Positions 52,761 to 60,207 of a stretch of DNA of 64,000 bases are shown here, piece after piece. Origin of the DNA: JAWVFN01 sp963696625 (GTDB taxonomy: Bacteria > Actinomycetota > Thermoleophilia > Solirubrobacterales > 70-9). The notes under the pieces are model-generated. The model saw only the letters and a list, made by a program, of their open reading frames with translations, was not told the origin of the DNA and ran no database searches. The translations under genes were made by a program, and so were the position numbers. Position 1 is the stretch's first letter, and every line of letters starts with the position of its first letter. The stretch is taken from NCBI GenBank assembly GCA_963696625.1, contig CAVOKZ010000033.1, positions 62,001-126,000 on the forward strand, given 5' to 3'.

Positions 52761-54167
52761 ATGCTTGATCGCATGTCGGAGACCTCGACAGTCCGGGGCA
52801 AGGAGCTGCTGGCCGCGTTCGACGAGGGCTACGACGGCGGCGCCCCGCGACCGCTGTACGAGGAGGTGCTCGCGGCGATCGCCGCCAAGGGCCCGGCGCT
52901 GGTGGCGAAGGAGGTCGAGGCCGCGAGCGCGGCGATCGGGTTGAGCTTCAAGATGCACCGCTTCCGCCTCGACCCCGTCCCACGACTTCTGACCGCCGCC
53001 GAGTGGGATCAGATCTCGGTGGCAGCCGCCCAGCGCGCGCGGGCGCTGAACGCCTTCGCCGCCGACGCCTACGCCGAGCGCCGGATCGTCGCCGAGGGGC
53101 TCTTGCCCGAGCGCGTGATCGAGACCGCCGCCCACTACGAGCCGGCGATGCGCGAGGTCCCGACCCCGCCGCGCTCGTGGACCACCGTGGTCGGACTCGA
53201 CCTCGCCCGCGATGCGAGCGGCGGATTCCAGGTCCTCGAGGACAACGCCCGCAGCCCCTCCGGTCTGAGCTTCGCCGCGGCGGCGCGTGACGCCCTCGCA
53301 CCCGCCGGGCTGCCCGGAACGCCGGCCTGGCACCCGGCGGAGGCGTTCGAGTTGCTCGGCGAAGCCCTTCGCACCGCCGCACCGGCCGGCGCCAGCGACC
53401 CGATGGTGGCGCTGTTCAGCGAGGGCCCCGGGAGCGGCGCCTTCTTCGAGCACGACGCGATCGCGCGGCGGCTCGGCATACCGATCGTCACCGCCGGCGA
53501 GCTCGCCTCCTCGGGAGGCCGCATCCACGCCCGCATCGGCGGGGTGCGCAGCGAGATCGACGTGCTCTACAGGCGGGTCGACGGCGAGCGGCTGACCAAG
53601 CCCGACGGGCGCCCGACCGCGCTCGGGCGGCTGCTGATCGAGCCGCTGCAGGCGGGCGGCCTCACCTGCGTCAACGCCTTCGGCTCCGGCGTCGTCGACG
53701 ACAAGCTCACCCACGCCTACGTCGAGGAGATGATCCGCTTCTACCTCGGCGAGGAACCGCTGTTGAAATCGATCCCCACCTACGACCTCGGCGACCACGA
53801 CCAGCGCGCGGCGGTGCTCGAGCGCCTGCCCGAGCTGGTGATCAAGCCGCGCGAGGGCCTCGGCGGCGGCGGCGTCGTGATCGGCCCGCTGGCCACGGCG
53901 GACGAGCTGGCGGCGCTGAGCGCCTCGATCGAGGCGGCGCCCGGCCACTTCGTCGCCCAGGAGACCGTGCCGCTCTCGACCCACCCGACGGTCGACGGCG
54001 ACCAGCTCGCGCCGCGCCACGTCGACCTTCGCCCGTACGCGATCACCGTCGGCGACCGGGTCGAGGTGCCGAGATCGGCGCTGACGCGTTTTGCGCCCGA
54101 CCCAGGCGAGATGATCGTCAACAGCTCACGCGGAGGCGGAGCCAAAGACACATGGGTCGTCGAGTGA
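52761..54167 (+). CDS. Circularly permuted ATP-grasp protein (type 2)
   Basis: 468 residues matching the circularly permuted ATP-grasp (DUF404/DUF407-like) family of carboxylate-amine ligases. It has LDPVPRLLTAAEWDQISVAAAQRARALNAFAADAYAERRIV, then VGLDLARDASGGFQVLEDNARSPSGLSFA, IDVLYRRVDGE, LVIKPREGLGGGGVVIGPL and HVDLRPYAITV ending SSRGGGAKDTWVVE. Such enzymes form amide bonds using ATP. The alternative ATG at 52773 is equally possible. It overlaps the glutamine-amidotransferase-like gene by 16 bp and is divergent from amtB-glnK. Confidence 0.88.
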   Translation: MLDRMSETSTVRGKELLAAFDEGYDGGAPRPLYEEVLAAIAAKGPALVAKEVEAASAAIGLSFKMHRFRLDPVPRLLTAAEWDQISVAAAQRARALNAFAADAYAERRIVAEGLLPERVIETAAHYEPAMREVPTPPRSWTTVVGLDLARDASGGFQVLEDNARSPSGLSFAAAARDALAPAGLPGTPAWHPAEAFELLGEALRTAAPAGASDPMVALFSEGPGSGAFFEHDAIARRLGIPIVTAGELASSGGRIHARIGGVRSEIDVLYRRVDGERLTKPDGRPTALGRLLIEPLQAGGLTCVNAFGSGVVDDKLTHAYVEEMIRFYLGEEPLLKSIPTYDLGDHDQRAAVLERLPELVIKPREGLGGGGVVIGPLATADELAALSASIEAAPGHFVAQETVPLSTHPTVDGDQLAPRHVDLRPYAITVGDRVEVPRSALTRFAPDPGEMIVNSSRGGGAKDTWVVE

Positions 54168-54946
54168 ACATCCCCAACACCAGCCGGCCGCTGATCGGCG
54201 TCACCACCTCCGAAGTGCGGCGCGCCGAGCAGATCGAGCAGACCGCTCAGGGCGACCCGCCGCGCCACGAGATGGCGCTCGGCCTGACCTATATGCGGGC
54301 GATCGAGAAGGCCGGGGGAATCCCCGTCGTTATCCCTCCGCTGGAGGACCGCGCGATCGAGCCGCTGCTCGAACGCGTCGCCGGGATCTGCCTTTCCGGT
54401 GGCCCCGATCTCGACCCCGGCAGCTACGACCAGCAACCGCATCCGATGCTCGGCCCTACCGAGCCCGACCTCGATCGCTTCGAGCTAGCCGTCGCCCGCG
54501 CCGCAGACGAGCGGGGCAAGCCGCTGCTCGCGATCTGCCGCGGCGCCCAGGCTCTCAACATCGCCCGCGGGGGCTCGCTCCACCAGCATCTGCCCGACCG
54601 CGAAGCCGAAGCCGGGTCCGCGATCGGGCACCGGCAGAAAGCCGCCGGCGACATCGTCACCCATGAGGTCGAGATCTCGCCGCACAGCAAGCTCGCCGAG
54701 ATCGTCGGCTCGACGCGGATAGAGGTCAACTCCTTCCACCACCAGGCGACGGAGAGGCTGGGAGACGACCTGGTCCCGGTCGCCTGGGCTTCGGATGGCG
54801 TGGTCGAGGGCGTCGAGGATCCGGCCCGCGAGTTCCTGATCGGCGTCCAGTGGCACGCTGAATCGCTGGTCGACCGCCCCGAAGAGCTGGCGCTGTTCGA
54901 GGCCTTTGTCGAGGCCTCGGCGGTGCAGGCCGCGAGCATCTCGTGA
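54152..54946 (+). CDS. Gamma-glutamyl-GABA hydrolase-like class I glutamine amidotransferase (PuuD type)
   Basis: 264 residues. It has the class I triad: nucleophile Cys in LAICRGAQALNIARGG, His in IGVQWHAESL with the following Glu. Further family motifs are GICLSGGPDLDPGSYDQQPHP and VNSFHHQATERLG. This is the PuuD/peptidase C26 group, which hydrolyses gamma-glutamyl amides. It starts inside the ATP-grasp gene and its stop overlaps the GTG of the GCS2 gene, so three enzymes of gamma-glutamyl/amide chemistry are co-translated. Substrate unknown. Confidence 0.88.
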   Translation: MGRRVNIPNTSRPLIGVTTSEVRRAEQIEQTAQGDPPRHEMALGLTYMRAIEKAGGIPVVIPPLEDRAIEPLLERVAGICLSGGPDLDPGSYDQQPHPMLGPTEPDLDRFELAVARAADERGKPLLAICRGAQALNIARGGSLHQHLPDREAEAGSAIGHRQKAAGDIVTHEVEISPHSKLAEIVGSTRIEVNSFHHQATERLGDDLVPVAWASDGVVEGVEDPAREFLIGVQWHAESLVDRPEELALFEAFVEASAVQAASIS

Positions 54947-56094
54947 GTCCGACGCAGCGCGCAATCCCGGCTTGGGCCGACTGGCCGGCCGCCGCCGGGG
55001 AGACTCCCTACACGCTCGGTGTCGAGGAGGAGGTGATGATGCTCGAGCCGCACTCGTGGGCGCTCGCCCACGCGATCGACAGCGTCCTCCCCACGCTCTC
55101 GCCGACGCTCGCCGCCAAGGCGACCGCCGAGACCCACGGCTCGGCGCTCGAGCTGCAGACGGGGATCCACGGCGAGGTCTCGGGCGCGACCGAGGAGCTG
55201 CGGGCGCTGCGCGACGAGCTCCACGAGTCGCTCGAGCGGCTGCAGCTGCGGGTCGCGACCGCGGGCACCCACCCGTTCGCGGTCTGGCACAACATCGTCG
55301 TCTCCGGCGGAGACCGCTACCAATTCGTCTACGGCTCGATGCGTGAGCTCGCGCGGCGCGAGCCGACCTTCGCGCTTCACGTCCACGTTGGGATCGGCGA
55401 CCCCGAGACCGCGATCCGCGTCGCCAACCGGATGCGCGTCCACCTTCCTCTGCTGCTGGCGCTGTCGGGCAACTCGCCCTTCTGGCAGGGCCGCGACTCG
55501 GGGCTCGCCTCCGCCCGCACGCCCCTGTTCCAGGCTTTCCCCCGGGTCGGCATCCCCCGCAACTTCGCCGACTACGCCGACTACGTCGAGACCGTCGACC
55601 TGCTGATCCGCTGCGAGGGCGTGCCCGAGCCGACCTTCCTCTGGTGGGACGTGCGCCCTCAGCCCCGCTTCGGCACGATCGAGATCCGGATCATGGACGC
55701 CCAGAGCCGGGTCGACGAGACCGCCGCGCTGGTCGCCCTCACCCAGTGCCTCGCCAGGCTCGAGGCCGAGCAGGGCTATGCCGGCCCGGCGGCGATCGCC
55801 TCCCAGGAGGTGATCTCCGAGAACCGCTTTATCGCCGCCCGCGACGGAGTCGACGCGCGCTTGATCGACGCCGACGCCGAGACCCGCGTCTCGGTCCGCG
55901 ACATGCTCGGCGACCTGCTGCCGCTCTGCCGCTCCCACGCCGAGGACCTCGGCTGCGAGCGCGAGCTCGAGTGGGTCAGCCAGCTCGCGACGCGGTCGGG
56001 CGCCAAGCGCCAGCTCCAGCGGGCCCGCCAGGGCTCGCTGACAGGTTTGCTCGCCCACCTGGCCGACGACTTCCAGGCGACGACTCTCTCCTAG
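54943..56094 (+). CDS. Carboxylate-amine ligase, GCS2/YbdK type (glutamate-cysteine ligase-like)
   Basis: 383 residues from the GTG at 54943. It has YTLGVEEEVMMLEP (ATP/metal Glu cluster), LELQTGIHGEVSGATEEL, ATAGTHPFAVW, ALHVHVGIGDPETAIRVANRMRVHLPLLLALSGNSPFWQGRDSGLASAR and FGTIEIRIMDAQSRVDETAALVAL. This is the YbdK/EgtA-like type 2 gamma-glutamate-cysteine ligase family, which ligates glutamate to an amine. Last gene of the three-gene operon; its TAG stop is the first part of a 19-bp hairpin arm (56091-56157). Confidence 0.9.
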   Translation: MSPTQRAIPAWADWPAAAGETPYTLGVEEEVMMLEPHSWALAHAIDSVLPTLSPTLAAKATAETHGSALELQTGIHGEVSGATEELRALRDELHESLERLQLRVATAGTHPFAVWHNIVVSGGDRYQFVYGSMRELARREPTFALHVHVGIGDPETAIRVANRMRVHLPLLLALSGNSPFWQGRDSGLASARTPLFQAFPRVGIPRNFADYADYVETVDLLIRCEGVPEPTFLWWDVRPQPRFGTIEIRIMDAQSRVDETAALVALTQCLARLEAEQGYAGPAAIASQEVISENRFIAARDGVDARLIDADAETRVSVRDMLGDLLPLCRSHAEDLGCERELEWVSQLATRSGAKRQLQRARQGSLTGLLAHLADDFQATTLS

Positions 56095-56157
56095 ATGATT
56101 AGTTCCACGGCAGCGTGCGCGGTCCAGGCGTGCGGGGTCGTGGAACTACTCATCTAG
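56091..56157. repeat. Long hairpin between GCS2 gene and IS element
   Basis: CTAGATGATTAGTTCCACG at 56091-56109 pairs with CGTGGAACTACTCATCTAG at 56139-56157 (18 of 19), with a 29-nt GC-rich centre. Both outer ends are CTAG. It may be the operon terminator or the remains of a small mobile element. The AT content of the arms is higher than the surroundings. Confidence 0.75.
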
Positions 56158-56172
56158 CGGCAGGACCATGGG

Positions 56173-57138
56173 CTAGGTGTAAGAACCAGCCACATTGTTC
56201 GCCTTTAGCTCGGCGAGCCGAGCTCCGGGCGGCCTCTTGGCGAGGGAGCCGTGTGGTCTGCGCCAGTTATAGAAGCTGAGCCAGCCGGATAGAGCCGCGG
56301 TTCGCTCCGCCGAGTCCCGGTAGATCGCCCCGTAGGCCCAGCCGCCGAGCATCGTGCGGATGAAGCGCTCGGCCTTGCCGTTGGTGCGCGGCCGGTAGGG
56401 GCGGGTGCGGATGTGCTTGATCTTCAACGCCCGGCAGGCGATCGCGTGGGTGGTGGAGCGGTAGGCGGAGCCGTTGTCGGTCATCAGGCCCGTCACCTCG
56501 ATCCCGTGCGAGCGATAGAAGGCGACCGCTCGCCTCAGGAAGCCGATCGCGGTGGTTGCCTTCTCGTTGGCCAGCACCTCGACGTAGGCGAGACGGGTGG
56601 CGTCGTCGACGCAGACGTGCACGTACTCCCAGCCGGCTCCGCGTGAGCGCTGCCCTTTGCCGCGGTTGCCCGTGACGCGGTGCCCGGCGCCTCGGTGGCC
56701 GATCCGCCCCAGCTTCTTGACGTCGATGTGAAGCAGCTCGCCGGCGCGGGCCCGCTCATAGCGGTTGGGGGGCTCGAGCGGCTCCAGGGCGCCGAGCTTG
56801 CCGAGCCCGATGCGACCTAGGACCGCCGAGACGGTCGAAATCGCCATGCCGAGCGCCATCGCGATCTCGGCCCCGGTGAGGCGCACCCGCCGCAGGGCCG
56901 CGATCGCCTCGACCCGGTCCTCCGGGGTGGCGTGGGGAACCGAGTGGGGCTCGCAGCTGCGGTCGTATAGACCTGCCTCGCCCTCTGAGCGGTAGCGGGC
57001 GACCCACTTGCCGGCGGTTCGCTCGCTCACCCCGGCGGCCTCGGCCGCCGCGGTGAGCGACCAGCCCTCCTCGACGACGCGCTTGACCATGATCGCCCTG
57101 CCCTTCGGGCCGAGCTTGGCGTTAGCGTGAATCTTCAT
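56173..57138 (-). CDS. IS481-family transposase
   Basis: 321 residues from the ATG at 57138 (AAGGAGGAAC upstream). It has an N-terminal HTH (GWSLTAAAEAAGVSERTAGKWVARYRSEGEAGLYDR), a second HTH (TGAEIAMALGMAISTVSAVLGRIGLGKL), then an rve/DDE catalytic core: LHIDVKKLGRIG (first Asp), GLMTDNGSAYRS (second Asp), and RPYRPRTNGKAERFIRTM (Glu). This order and the Y-R-P-x-T-N-G-K-x-E-R end are IS481 hallmarks. The stop codon (56173-56175) lies outside the element proper, in the duplicated target site. No frameshift; probably active. Confidence 0.94.
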   Translation of the reverse strand: MKIHANAKLGPKGRAIMVKRVVEEGWSLTAAAEAAGVSERTAGKWVARYRSEGEAGLYDRSCEPHSVPHATPEDRVEAIAALRRVRLTGAEIAMALGMAISTVSAVLGRIGLGKLGALEPLEPPNRYERARAGELLHIDVKKLGRIGHRGAGHRVTGNRGKGQRSRGAGWEYVHVCVDDATRLAYVEVLANEKATTAIGFLRRAVAFYRSHGIEVTGLMTDNGSAYRSTTHAIACRALKIKHIRTRPYRPRTNGKAERFIRTMLGGWAYGAIYRDSAERTAALSGWLSFYNWRRPHGSLAKRPPGARLAELKANNVAGSYT

Positions 57139-57221
57139 CCGGTGTTCCTCCTTGGATCTGGGTGGCATGACACCCCCAGCCTCCAAGGAGGCCCGGATGA
57201 ACAATGTGGTTAGGAACTACA
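56178..57221 (-). mobile_element. Complete IS481-family insertion sequence with target-site duplication
   Basis: 1,044 bp with TGT...ACA ends. The terminal inverted repeats TGTAAGAACCAGCCACATTG and TGTAGTTCCTAACCACATTG share CCACATTGTTC. It is flanked by perfect 6-bp duplications GCTAGG at 56172-56177 and 57222-57227, fitting the NCTAGN target preference known for IS481. Removing the IS and one duplication restores TGGGCTAGGCCCA, a perfect palindrome. The element contains one transposase gene. Intact ends and duplication suggest a recent insertion. Confidence 0.93.
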
Positions 57222-57270
57222 GCTAGGCCCACGGGAGAAGCGGCCACGTCCCAGAACCGCGACGGCCCGC

Positions 57271-57429
57271 CGACCGGCTCCGCGGAACCGGCCGACGACA
57301 CACTCACGACACAAACCCTCAACCTCAACCGCCCGAACCCTCCAAAAGGGGTCAGACCCCTCGTATGTGTTTCGACACGAAGCCTCGACCTGCCTCGACC
57401 TGCCTACTAAAGGGGTCTGACCCCTTTAG
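57271..57429 (-). repeat. Palindrome-framed repeat cassette, copy B
   Basis: The reverse complement matches copy A at 32203-32345 closely over ~140 bp. It carries GGGGTCAGACCCC palindromes at 57347-57361 and 57407-57429. An extra tandem 10-bp unit (GCAGGTCGAG type, around 57388-57402) is absent from copy A. The 353-bp gap 57222-57574 between the IS and the aldehyde dehydrogenase gene holds this cassette and otherwise only the aldehyde dehydrogenase leader; no gene was seen. Confidence 0.8.
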
Positions 57430-57574
57430 TTCGCTAGCTGTGTCGTGGTGGCGGACATATCGGTTGAGACGCCGTATCTAGGGTGCGGCCGCCGCGAACC
57501 TGGCTGGCTGGCCAGGATTGGCCGGCAGGAGTAGTCTTCTGCGGGTCCCGGGAGTTCGACGAGGAGGCGTTGCT

Positions 57575-59143
57575 GTGGCGCTGCTGAGCAGGACCAAGGA
57601 GAAGGCCGAGACCGAGGCGACGGGTAACGGCGCCGCGACCGCCGCCGAGACGATCGACGTGATCAACCCGGCGACGGGTGAAGTGATCACCACGATAGGC
57701 GTCGATTCGCCGGAGAAGGTCCAGGCGACCGTCGACCGGGTGCGCGCCAACCAGGCCGAGTGGGAGGCGCTCGGGATCAAGGGGCGCGCCAAGTGGCTGC
57801 ACCAGCTCCGCGACTGGCTGCTCGACAACCGCGAGCAGATCGCCGACACGATGCAGGCCGAGACCGGCAAGGTCCGCGGCGAGGCCGGCAGCGAGGCGAT
57901 CTACCTCACCGACCTGATCAACTTCTACGGCAAGAAGGCGAAGAAGATCATCGGCGACGAGAAGATCCGCCCCCATTCGCCGCTGCTCGCCTCGAAGAAG
58001 CTCCGCATCCAGTACCGGCCGTTTCCAGTGGTCGGCGTGATCAGCCCCTGGAACTTCCCCCTGATCCTCTCGCTCGGCGACGCGATCCCGGCGCTGCAGG
58101 CCGGCGCCTCGGTCGTGATCAAGCCCTCGGAGGTGACCCCGCTGGGGATCACCGAGGTCGTCGACGCCTGGAAGAACGAGATCGGCGCGCCGGACGTGCT
58201 CGACCTCGTCCACGGCGCCGGCCAGACCGGCTCCGCCCTGGTCGACGCGGCCGACTTCATCCAGTTCACCGGCTCCGACGTGACCGGCAAGAAGGTCATG
58301 GCCCAGGCGGCCGAGACGCTGACTCCGGTCAGCCTCGAGCTCGGCGGCAACGACGCATTGATCGTGCTCGAGGGCTCCGACCTCGATCGCGCCGCGCACG
58401 CCGCCGCCTGGGGCGCGTTCACCAACTCCGGCCAGGTCTGCATGTCGGTCGAGCGCACCTTCGTCGCCGCGCCCGTCTACGACGAGTTCGTCCAGAAGTT
58501 CACCAACGAGGTCAAGACGCTGAACATGGGCATGGACGGCCCCGAATACGGCTCCGAGCAGGGGGCGATCACGTTCCCGAAGCAGATGACCGTCACCGAT
58601 CGCCACGTCAAGGACGCCAAGGACAAGGGCGCCCGCATCCTCACCGGCGGCGAGCCCGGCCCAGGCCCCGGCGACTGGTACCCGCCGACGATCATCGCCG
58701 ATGCCGATCAGTCGATGGAGATCATGCAGGACGAGACCTTCGGCCCCGCCGTCGGCGTGATGAAGGTCAAGGACGCCGACGAGGCTGTCGAGCGTGCGAA
58801 CGACTCGCGCCATGGCCTCACCGGCTATGTCTTCGGGCGCAAGCGCGAGGCCGAGCAGGTGGCGCGCAGGCTCGAGGTCGGCGCCGCGGTCGTCAACGAC
58901 GTGCTCGTCAACTTCTTCGCCAACGACGTCCCGATGGGCGGCTGGAAGGACTCGGGGATCGGCTTCCGCCACGGCGACTACGGACTCAAGAAGTTCGTGC
59001 GCCCGGAGTCGATCGTGATCACCCGCTTCGGCGGCAAGCGCGAGCCGCTCTACTTCCCGTACACGGAGAAGCGCCGCAACACGCTCGGCAAGCTGACGAC
59101 GTTCTTCAACGCGCGCGACCTGAAACGCCGGTTCGGTCGGTAG
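57575..59143 (+). CDS. Aldehyde dehydrogenase (succinate-semialdehyde dehydrogenase-like)
   Basis: 522 residues from the GTG at 57575 (AGGAGG 8 nt upstream). It is an NAD(P)-dependent ALDH: PFPVVGVISPWNFPLILSLGDAIPALQAG, KPSEVTPLG, FTGSDVTGKKVM, general base Glu in SLELGGNDALIVL, catalytic Cys in FTNSGQVCMSVERTFV, and DETFGPAVGVMKV. The C-terminal ~40 residues (EPLYFPYTEKRRNTLGKLTTFFNARDLKRRFGR) extend the usual family end. Such extensions occur in actinobacterial succinate-semialdehyde dehydrogenases; that substrate is a guess. Confidence 0.9.
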   Translation: MALLSRTKEKAETEATGNGAATAAETIDVINPATGEVITTIGVDSPEKVQATVDRVRANQAEWEALGIKGRAKWLHQLRDWLLDNREQIADTMQAETGKVRGEAGSEAIYLTDLINFYGKKAKKIIGDEKIRPHSPLLASKKLRIQYRPFPVVGVISPWNFPLILSLGDAIPALQAGASVVIKPSEVTPLGITEVVDAWKNEIGAPDVLDLVHGAGQTGSALVDAADFIQFTGSDVTGKKVMAQAAETLTPVSLELGGNDALIVLEGSDLDRAAHAAAWGAFTNSGQVCMSVERTFVAAPVYDEFVQKFTNEVKTLNMGMDGPEYGSEQGAITFPKQMTVTDRHVKDAKDKGARILTGGEPGPGPGDWYPPTIIADADQSMEIMQDETFGPAVGVMKVKDADEAVERANDSRHGLTGYVFGRKREAEQVARRLEVGAAVVNDVLVNFFANDVPMGGWKDSGIGFRHGDYGLKKFVRPESIVITRFGGKREPLYFPYTEKRRNTLGKLTTFFNARDLKRRFGR

Positions 59144-59158
59144 CCATACTTCCCTGTC

Positions 59159-60199
59159 GTGAGACAGGGACGTCTAATGGGGGTGGCGGCGCTTGCCTGC
59201 CTACTCGCGGCTGTCCTCGCACCGGGCGCGGGTGCGGCGGAGCCGCCACCGAGCTTCGGCCTCAACGAGGAATGGACCGAGAACGCCGACGGCGTCGAGC
59301 TCGCCGCGGCGCTGGGCGCCAACACGGCCCGCGTCCCCGTCCGCTGGGATCTGGCCGAGCCGGCTCCCGCGCGCTACGAATGGAGCCGCTATGACCGCGT
59401 CCTCGCCGAGATGTTGTCGCGCGGGATCAGCCCGCTGCTGACGATCGACGGGTCGCCGTGCTGGGCGCGCCCGAGAACGCCGTGCGGGACCGACACCCAC
59501 TATCCGCCCGGCCGCCGCTTCCTCGACGACTACGCCCGTTTCGCCGCGGCGGCTTCGTGGCGCTACCGCAACCTGATCGGCGTCGAGGTCTGGAACGAGC
59601 CCAACCTCAGCGAGTTCTGGCGGCCCGCCCCGCAGCCGAACCTCTACGCGAAGCTGCTGGATAAGACCGCGCGCGCGGTGGGCAGGGTGCGGCCGCGGCT
59701 GCCGATCGTGTTCGGCGGCCTCGTCCCACAGTTCGGCCCCTCGCCGCGGGGAATGAGCGCGCCCCGGTTTCAGCGACGTGCATTCCGAGCCGGCGCCGAC
59801 CGGGCAATCGACGCGTTCGGCGTCCACCCCTACGTCTACCCGAGCGACGACCCGAACCTGATCGCCGGAATCCGCGCCCAGATGAGCATCCCGCGCCAGA
59901 TCGCGCGCCACTTCGGCAGACCGCGGATCCCGCTCTGGGTCACCGAATTCGGGCTCTCCACGATCGGCTTCGGCGCCGTCAGCGAAGCCGACCAGGCCAG
60001 CCGCATCGTCACCCTCTACAACCTCCTCGGCTCGATACACAGGGTGCCGGTCCTCATCCTCCATCGCCTCTTCGACGTCGATCCGGCGGCTGTGGGCTGG
60101 CAGGCGGGGATGGGGCTGCTGACGGTGGACGGCGTCCGCAAGCAGGCCTTCTGCGCCGTCGCAGGCCTTCGGCGCGGCGTCTGCCCTCCTCCTCCATAA
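59159..60199 (+). CDS. Secreted glycosidase-fold protein, tandem copy 1
   Basis: 346 residues from the GTG at 59159. The signal peptide is RLMGVAALACLLAAVLAPGAGAA. It is a TIM-barrel of the GH5/GH39-like clan: FGLNEEWTENADGVELAAALGANTARVPVRWDLAEP, acid/base Glu in GVEVWNEPNLSEFW, IDAFGVHPYVYPSDDPN, and nucleophile Glu in PLWVTEFGLSTIGFG. Cys pairs (PCWARPRTPCG; FCAVAGLRRGVC) suggest disulfides. It resembles actinobacterial cellulase-family proteins of unknown substrate. The next gene is a clear paralogue 8 bp downstream. Confidence 0.82.
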   Translation: MRQGRLMGVAALACLLAAVLAPGAGAAEPPPSFGLNEEWTENADGVELAAALGANTARVPVRWDLAEPAPARYEWSRYDRVLAEMLSRGISPLLTIDGSPCWARPRTPCGTDTHYPPGRRFLDDYARFAAAASWRYRNLIGVEVWNEPNLSEFWRPAPQPNLYAKLLDKTARAVGRVRPRLPIVFGGLVPQFGPSPRGMSAPRFQRRAFRAGADRAIDAFGVHPYVYPSDDPNLIAGIRAQMSIPRQIARHFGRPRIPLWVTEFGLSTIGFGAVSEADQASRIVTLYNLLGSIHRVPVLILHRLFDVDPAAVGWQAGMGLLTVDGVRKQAFCAVAGLRRGVCPPPP

Positions 60200-60207
60200 T
60201 CTCCCTC

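Noticed and set aside
56095..56177. A CRISPR-like pattern from CTAG-ended repeats near the IS
   Set aside because: Only one inverted pair exists, with no direct repeats or spacers; the IS ends and duplication explain the rest. No CRISPR array was seen anywhere in the window.
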